A DNA stretch of 64,000 nucleotides from Magnolia sinica. Lineage: Eukaryota > Streptophyta > Magnoliopsida > Magnoliales > Magnoliaceae. Numbering within the stretch: the first letter of the stretch is position 1; each line of letters starts with the position of its first letter. The position numbers and the translations under genes are program-made. Below the pieces are notes generated by a model. The model saw only the letters and a list, made by a program, of their open reading frames with translations. It did no database searches and was not told the origin of the DNA. Where the stretch lies: positions 1,984,001 to 2,048,000 of the forward strand of contig NC_080577.1 in NCBI RefSeq assembly GCF_029962835.1, given 5' to 3'. Below are positions 57,850-64,000 of this stretch, piece after piece.

Positions 57850-58370
57850 GGGAGCGGATTAGGCGAGACCCCCGAGGTGGCGGGGATCCCTGACTGTGGG
57901 GCCCACTGTTTTGAACACGACTACATCCACTCCGTCCATCTGTACTCAAAGCTCATTTTAGTGTTTGATAAAAAAAATGAAGTGGTTCCAAATCCCAGAT
58001 GGGCCTTAGTACAGGAAAAGTGGTGATTGACCATTAAAAAAATTCCTGTGGGCCATAAAAGCTTTGGATCAAAATAACATTTGTATGGATTCTTCATCTA
58101 GGTGTTTGTGACCTTATCAATAGGTTGGATGCCAAATAAACATTCCGGTGGAATTCATGAAGTTTTTGATGGTGAGGATTCAATCAAGACAGTTTCCTGT
58201 GGCGTGATACACTTAAGATTTGAGTCAGCTTCATTTTTTGGATCATGCACTAAAATGAGATTTCAAAATGGTTGGACGGTGTGGATTTCAGACACATACA
58301 TCACCGTTACCCCCCCCAGTCAGGGGTACCACCCACCTCGTGGATTGAGGGTCTCGCCTAATCCGCTCCC
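57850..58370. mobile_element. Mutator-type foldback MITE, copy B, with exact 9-bp target-site duplication
   Basis: The ends are perfect inverted copies of GGGAGCGGATTAGGCGAGAC. CAAGAGAAG stands on both sides (57841-57849 and 58371-58379). Inside, the arms pair over most of their length (GTCCATCTG, GATCAAAATAACATTTGTAT, ACCTTATCAATAGGTTGGAT, GTGATACACTTAAGATTTGA). It is 521 bp and non-coding. This is the best-preserved copy of the family in the window. Confidence 0.9.
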
Positions 58371-58822
58371 CAAGAGAAGGGGCAAATGCCGACATTTCGA
58401 CGGAGAGTCCGGATTCATAAAGCGGCCCTTCATGTGAGGGGGCAGAATAAGTGTCATAGATCCGTGCGTATGCACACGTGGCATAGATCCGATCCATTTA
58501 TCAGGTAGGGCACACCGTGAACGTACGGTAACTAAAAAATTATGGTAGTACTCGTGTCACCTGAGGCATAGCATACATGCATGTTGAATTTTTACTGTTG
58601 TACTTCTTTTTCTAACCGTCCAATTTTTATTTTTATTTCATATGAGTTTGATCTGCCTGTCAACGGACCATTCTTATTTTTGGTCCAAGGCATGGTCACC
58701 CTGTTTTCTACTTTTTGAATGGACGAGATCTCGAACATTCATTCCTTACACATGGATCTATGGCAAGTACTCCCCTCCCTTTCACATGGGGGACGGCTCA
58801 CTGAATCACTACTCTCTATGGG

Positions 58823-59402
58823 TAGAGTTGGGCATCGAGTCGGACCAGGTTAGGGCTGACTTGACTTTGATATAGATTTGAAATAGGCTTGACCCGAACT
58901 TGATCCGACTGGATACCGAGTCCAATATGCGTGACTCGATTCGAGTACGGTCCGACCTGGACTGATCCGGACCGAGTCCGATCTCATCAAAAGTATCGAG
59001 TTGGATCGGGTTGGCACCGAGTCGGATTGAGAGATAAGGGAGGGAGAGATCGAGAGAGGAGGAGGAGGAGGTGATGGTGGTGGGTGGTTGTCGGGCTTGA
59101 AAGATGAGGAGGATGAGGGAGGGAGAGAGAGAGGCCGGGCTTAGAAGATGAGGAAGATGAGAGAGGGAGAGAGATTTTTGGATCGGGTCGGAGTAGGATG
59201 TGGTGGTTAGGGTTAGAGAGTCGAGTTTTGAATCGAGTTGGGTTGAGTTACTACATAACTCAAACTTAACTCGGGTTAAATTCGGATTGAGTGAACCTTA
59301 CTCGGTTCGGACCGACTCACCCATTCGATTTGGGTTGAGTTAGATCTAAACGAGTCGGACGAGTTGAGTTAGTTGGATCGAGTCTTCTTGTGCCTACCTC
59401 TA
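58823..59402. mobile_element. hAT-type non-autonomous element with 8-bp target-site duplication
   Basis: The left end is TAGAGTTGGGCA and the right end reads TGCCTACCTCTA, an imperfect inverted pair of the hAT type. TCTATGGG precedes it (58815-58822) and TCTATAGG follows it (59403-59410), seven of eight alike. The interior is rich in CGAGTCGGA words and includes a GA-rich doublet (59085-59170, GAAGATGAGGA.GATGAGGGAGG twice). No coding content. Confidence 0.7.
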
Positions 59403-59982
59403 TCTATAGGATTGCTTGCAGACAAGATGACATGGTAGAGCTGTCTCTCTACATTACACATGGCCTAATTATCAATCCATCTCAACTGTCCAACTAGTGG
59501 GCCTCATCACTAATGGACGACATTTAGAAAATTATACTTATCCAAAGATCATAACCATCTTTAAATTACTTTCAATCACTTAGGGCCCGTTTGGATACCA
59601 TCATATATGATACTTTTTCTACTTACAATAGTAGATAAGTAACTTATTTCATATAAATAAGTTTAGTTTATAATTACTTATAAGTAACCTTTTTTATTTA
59701 AAAGTATTTAATTACTTTAGTTTATGTTTTTAGGTTTTTTATTCTTCATGAGCAACAAAGAGAGGCACTAGAGAGACCAAGGAGAAGAGAAGCAAGTATG
59801 TTGTTTTACTCTTAACAAGTAGAAACTAAGCTATTTGGAACTCAACTTATTTTAAGCAACTTACAATTTAAACGTCTCCTTAGAATTGCCCATTAACTAT
59901 TTTTCTTTCCACGGTAGATTTTAAGGACACTGTTTGGACGGTGAGAAACATTATATTAATGCTTATTTTGAATCAATTGTTG

Positions 59983-60552
59983 TCAGAGAAAATGTCTTAA
60001 ATCTTATGGGTTGCTCGATCGGTCGAGCGGGTCGCTAGACTAGTAGAGGTCATCTCGACTGGAAGTCCAACGAGTATAGATTTTTGGTGTCTGGGCCGCT
60101 CGACTAGTTGAGGGGATAGCTCGACCGGTCGAGGGGGTCCCTCGACCAGTCGAGGACTCGGCTCGACTAGTCAAGGTTACGCAGATTCGAGTTCAGATCT
60201 TATGCAGACTGTGAAAATCTGACGCGGTTTTGCAAGGGTGCGAAAGGAAAGTTTACTAAACTATAAATATGAGTTCCTAGGGCCATTCTAAAGTATTCTA
60301 AGGCTTCCTAAAGGTATTCTAAAGGGTTCTAGGGTTATAAAAGGGTGTAGCAAAGGTGAGACTCAAGGTTGTTCGAATCGAGTAAGTCATTTCTCTTTGT
60401 AATTGATGCTTTCATAGTGGAATTCTATCGCTTTGTGCTGTGGTTTTTTTCCAAAAATGTTTTTCATGTTAAATCTGTGTTCTCTTGTGCTTGCTTAATG
60501 TCATTATATTGCTATCCTAGATCTAGATCCTTGTGATTCCGCAGGTCAAAAT
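59983..60552 (+). mobile_element. Copia-type LTR, probably solo, copy 2
   Basis: The left part has about seven palindromic boxes of the type CTCGACCGGTCGAGG (60013-60175). A TATA-like CTATAAATATG follows near 60262, then the transcribed-looking part with TTTGTAATTGATGCTTTCAT, GTGGAATTCTATCGCTTTGT, GGTTTTTTTCCAAAAATG and TTCTCTTGTGCTTGC. This second half matches the LTR at 20655-21200. No Copia genes adjoin it. Ends are approximate. Confidence 0.55.
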
Positions 60553-62052
60553 CCCAACGTCAATTTCCATCTATAGTGGGTCCAATCATATGGACAATCC
60601 TGATTGAAACATTAGCCTGACACGTGTAATGTATGAACATGACTCTTCCCATATTTCCGGTTTTCTGGTCTGGCCGGAGGAGCCTAGCACTCTGGGACTT
60701 AGTCGCAGAAAACCATTGTTTACGAAGACTGAAGAGGCGATTCGTGCACCCAGGCAGGACCTGATCAACTAATCAGGTCGGGCCCACCAAAATCATGTCT
60801 GTCCAACGCATAACAGCGTCACATGTATATGCTTTATATAAGTCGTTGGGTTTTTTGCCCAGCGCTCCATCTTTTATACACGTGTAGCCCACGTGATGAC
60901 CTGATTTTCATGCATGCAATGTTCATCGGATCCAACTCAGTCAACGGACCCGGTATCACATACATCTGAACAAAAGTTACTTCTTTTTCTCTCTCTCCTC
61001 GCACTACCATTTCTTTTGTACGTTATTCCTCTCCTTCTCTATTTGTTTCTCGACTCGCATGCATTTGTCCGTACTGGATGGCAATGGAATTTTGAATTAT
61101 TTTCTTTGCAGCAGTTGCACACACATACGTCCTCCGTTTTGTTTTTTTAAAAGAAAAGAGCATGGACGGTGGAAAACGACTTTAATTTGGGGTAGATGGC
61201 ACAACAACCTCTCACAGTACACGTGTCATCTCTTACCGAGATATATCAATCAGGACCATCCATATGATATTCTCTATTATGGATGGTAGATATTTCAAAA
61301 TACATACCAATTGGATGATTCTAGCCAACTGATCGGTGGTCTTAGAATCACCGATGGGAAATGAAACTATTAGTGATATTGGAACAAAGCAATGGAGAGG
61401 ATCGTCTGATAGGTGCTATAAAACAAATCCAGTCCACCTTAGGTCCAACTAGAACGATTGTGATGATCGGTAAATCACATGTGGACCGTCCACTTCAGTG
61501 GGTCTACCACACTTTGGTTCATACCCGTATAATTTCCCTTGCCTTTGACTGGACATGGGCAACGGTTGCTGAAGTCAGAGAAAGTATGCCGTGAGAGTTA
61601 TGGTATTTTATTTGTATGGGCTATCCTCAATTCTCTCTTGAATGTGCTTTGATGGATATGAACGTTAGCCAGGTGGACAGCTAATGCATCGTGGTCCTTA
61701 TTTTCAGTCTTAATTTAAACGTCGTCAACTTAATGTTAAGGCTGTTAAGTAGTACCTGGACCCATCATGAGTTTCAGATGGACCAAACGCGATTTAAATG
61801 GTCCTGGTCTCGTTTTTGCGGTCCATTAAGGTTCTGATCAAGTTTGGGTCCATGACAATGTATCTGTTTAAAAATTGGATATGATCTGGTTAGGTCTCAG
61901 CTATCCATATGGTATCTACGGTCCCGATTCAATCACCGGCTGGGCTGTAAGTGTATATTGATATGGGCCATCCCTTGCTGGTGAAATGGGGGCATGCATG
62001 CCGGTGGAGCACTTAGTATTTATTATATTTTTGTTAACTAAAAGCAACAGCT
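60553..62052. other. Gene-free stretch upstream of the tRNA gene
   Basis: Unclassified sequence with a few MITE-like words (GTGGGTCTACCACACTTTGG, CGGGCCCACCAAAATCATG). No frame is convincing. Confidence 0.35.
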
Positions 62053-62124
62053 ATCAGAGTGGCGTAGCGGAAGCGTGGTGGGCCCATAACCCACAGGTCC
62101 CAAGATCGAAACTTGGCTCTGATA
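62053..62124 (+). tRNA. Initiator tRNA-Met (CAT)
   Basis: A 72-base cloverleaf. Acceptor strands ATCAGAG (62053-62059) and CTCTGAT (62117-62123) pair fully, with discriminator A at 62124. The anticodon stem GGGCC/GACCC-type region with GGG and CCC encloses CCCATAACC, anticodon CAT at 62085-62087. The T stem CCAAG/CTTGG encloses ATCGAAA, lacking the TTC of elongator tRNAs. The A1-U72 end pair, three G-C pairs by the anticodon loop and the ATCGAAA T loop mark eukaryotic initiator tRNA. CAA motifs just upstream and a T run at 62136-62140 and 62143-62148 fit RNA polymerase III expression. Compared with the plant sequence I remember, there is one C-to-T change in the D arm and one compensated pair in the T stem, so it is probably functional. 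Confidence 0.92.
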
Positions 62125-62148
62125 AATAATGTGGTTTTTAATTTTTTC

Positions 62149-62640
62149 GATGAGCAGCACCGTTGATTCCATATCTTTCTACTCGTGTCCAAATTGTTCA
62201 TCTAAAAGTACTTACTTTTTTTCTTTTTTTCTGATTTCAACCAATTGAGATGATCAGCACCGTTCATCTCTTTTCTTCGATTTCAACCAAATGACAGCTG
62301 ATAAGCACCGTTCATCTCAAACGTCTATATTTTTGTACTCGTGTCCAAATTGATGGGACACCGTTCATCTCAAAGTTCTTCCAAATTTTTTCCCCCTTTT
62401 TTCTGATTGCAACCAATTAAGCTGATCAGCACCGTTCATCTCAACCGTCCATATTTTTGTACTCATGTCCAAATTGATGAGCTGATCAGCACCGTTCACT
62501 CAAAGTTCGATGATCATGTTGAATACGAGACTTTGTAGAGCTAGCTTTTGGGCTAGGAGCTGATCAACACCGTTCATGTCAAAGTTCGATGATCATGTTG
62601 AATATGGGAATTTGTAGATCTAGCTTTCGGGCTAGGCAGG
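62149..62640 (+). repeat. Nested tandem repeat with GATCAGCACCGTTCATCTC units
   Basis: GATCAGCACCGTTCATCTC-like words occur about seven times. A larger unit (TACTCGTGTCCAAATTGAT ... TTTTTTCTGATT.CAACCAAT) recurs at about 190 bases. A 79-base unit with GATGATCATGTTGAATA occurs twice (62509 and 62588). The array starts directly behind the terminator of the tRNA gene. Confidence 0.75.
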
Positions 62641-62730
62641 TTGCTCTAGGCCTCGCCTGATTAACAACTTAGATGAGGCACATGCGTGCTTCGTGTTGAC
62701 GTTCGCTTATACTTATTAGCAGAGAAGGTG

Positions 62731-62876
62731 GGTTCATATTCCTGCCTTTCGCAGACTCCCAACAGTTTCAACACGGAGCTGCGGGTTCGCGGGTTCGAGT
62801 ACCCATTGTGGTGAAAACCTATTCTGGTGTGAGTGCGTGGCATGCGTGGGGTGTGAGTGTTTGTGTTAAAAAAAAC
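62731..62876 (+). mobile_element. tRNA-derived SINE, copy 3
   Basis: Contains CGCAGACTCCCAACAGTTTC (A-box region, decayed), GCGGGTTCGAGTACCCATTG (B box), GTGGTGAAAACC and a GTGTTAAAAAAAA tail, in the same order as copies 1 and 2. Confidence 0.6.
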
Positions 62877-64000
62877 GAAAAGAAAATCTAAAAAAGGTTC
62901 CATTACCCAATTTTATAAAAGTAGCAAATATAGAAGATCTCCGGCCCTCGTCAAACCAATCAAAAGCTCTTGAAGCGATCATCCTCCCGACGACATGTGA
63001 TAAGAACACAGGCTACACATATGCAAAATGCCAAGAGAACGCGCATGATTCGGCATACTGCCAAGTCAGTGACATTCAGTGACACATGATCAAACTTAAT
63101 TAGCCACGCACAGCCGAAGACCTCTAAGTAGTACACTAAGATTAGAGTTATATGGAAATAAAAACATGAGTACACACACTAACTCAACGGTTGGCTAGCT
63201 CATTCTCAAAATAAAAGTGTATTGAGCCAAGGCTGCTTACTAATCAAATCGTCCATCTCAAAAGCTATAAGGTTACATCCTAACTTAAGTTTATAAAAGC
63301 AAAAGAGAATGAGGAGCTCTGAGCCTTTGTTAATCTAATCAAACACACATCTGATTCAGCTTAACACTGCCTATAAAATCTTTTTGTCCCACATGGACAT
63401 CTATCTTGGCTTAGCCTAGTTTACCATCTTCAATTCTATCTAAGTATCATGTTGTAAGAAGTTTAAATCAATCAACATAGCTTTAGTTAGTTTCTCCACT
63501 TCTATTTAGTGAATCATTACAAAAAGTCGAAATTAGTTTAATTTTATCCATGACCTTGTACTTGGAAACTCGAATCCTTAAGTTCTTATTTAGTGGTTCT
63601 CTGCTACAACCTATTGGTTAAACCACGACCGTCTTATAACCATCTAGGCTCAAACAACTGTCTCACGACCATTTAAGTCCAGAAGACTATCAACCATTCA
63701 TGACTACTCGTACGATGAAAAACTATCGTTAATAAATTTATCTGTTTTATTTACTTTTCCATCGATTGTACTGTATCCATATTCAGTTTAATAAAATTAA
63801 TATTTTTCCTTATATTTCTTATTTGCTTTCTAAACATTTATTTTGTTGACGAATGCAATAAAGTTACCACCATTGTGATAAATGTTATTGGTTTCAAGAA
63901 AAAAAGAATTCATCTGAAGAATTATCTCCCTCCACAAATGGCTTGATTTCTTGTTAATAGGTGGCCGAGTAGTTAAGTCAATCTTCACAGATCTGATCCT
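62877..64000. other. Gene-free AT-rich end of the window
   Basis: No repeat family or gene recognised; only short frames without similarity. Confidence 0.35.

Noticed and set aside
61361-61594. 77-codon plus-strand frame near the tRNA gene
   Set aside because: Short, no similarity, and no splice or promoter context.
1470-62640. Tandem repeats as possible CRISPR arrays
   Set aside because: Units are adjacent without unique spacers of constant length, and the genome is a plant nuclear one.

Overview
This is a repeat-rich stretch of a plant nuclear genome. Long introns, tRNA-type SINEs, foldback MITEs, LTR elements and plant-type proteins (an NDR1/HIN1-like protein and a subfamily III LRR receptor-like kinase) all point that way. 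The abundant palindromic repeats built on GTGGGGCCCACC-type ends resemble those I associate with magnoliids such as Lauraceae or Magnoliaceae. That placement is inference from repeat style and was not tested.

Three intact-looking host protein genes are supported. (1) An NHL (LEA_2) membrane protein lies on the minus strand at 8927-9946, with a large first exon and a predicted tiny second exon. (2) A small protein of 174 residues resembling the myosin-I tail homology 1 (TH1) domain is spread over 17.7 kb on the plus strand: exons 31374-31488, 38483-38801, 40920-40978 and 49079-49110. Its second intron is of GC-AG type and its third holds a whole Ty3/Gypsy element. (3) An LRR receptor-like pseudokinase lies on the minus strand at 51767-55173, in two exons. 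In addition there is an initiator tRNA-Met gene at 62053-62124 and a two-exon fragment of an ATP-citrate lyase beta-subunit gene at 25679-25923 (minus).

The rest is mostly mobile-element debris. 0.8-5.6 kb looks like one very long LTR filled with short tandem arrays of about 57, 36 and 19 bp. 6-20 kb is a field of MITEs and SINEs around the NHL gene. 20-30 kb holds a Copia-type LTR, two copies of a TRIM-like repeat, a larger inverted-repeat element and the ATP-citrate lyase fragment. 31-49 kb is the TH1-like gene, whose introns carry tandem repeats, a Tourist-type MITE, an LTR edge and the Gypsy element (42252-48210). 51-56 kb is the receptor kinase with a tandem duplication upstream. 57-64 kb has a Mutator-type MITE, a hAT-type MITE, another Copia-type LTR, the tRNA gene and SINE and tandem-repeat sequence.

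The genes do not form a pathway; as usual in a plant genome they are independent. The points most worth a second look are the scattered TH1-like gene with its frame-defined GC-AG intron, the very long array-filled LTR, the recurring exact TCP-type motifs carried by repeats, and the ATP-citrate lyase fragment. All coordinates and comparisons were made by eye.
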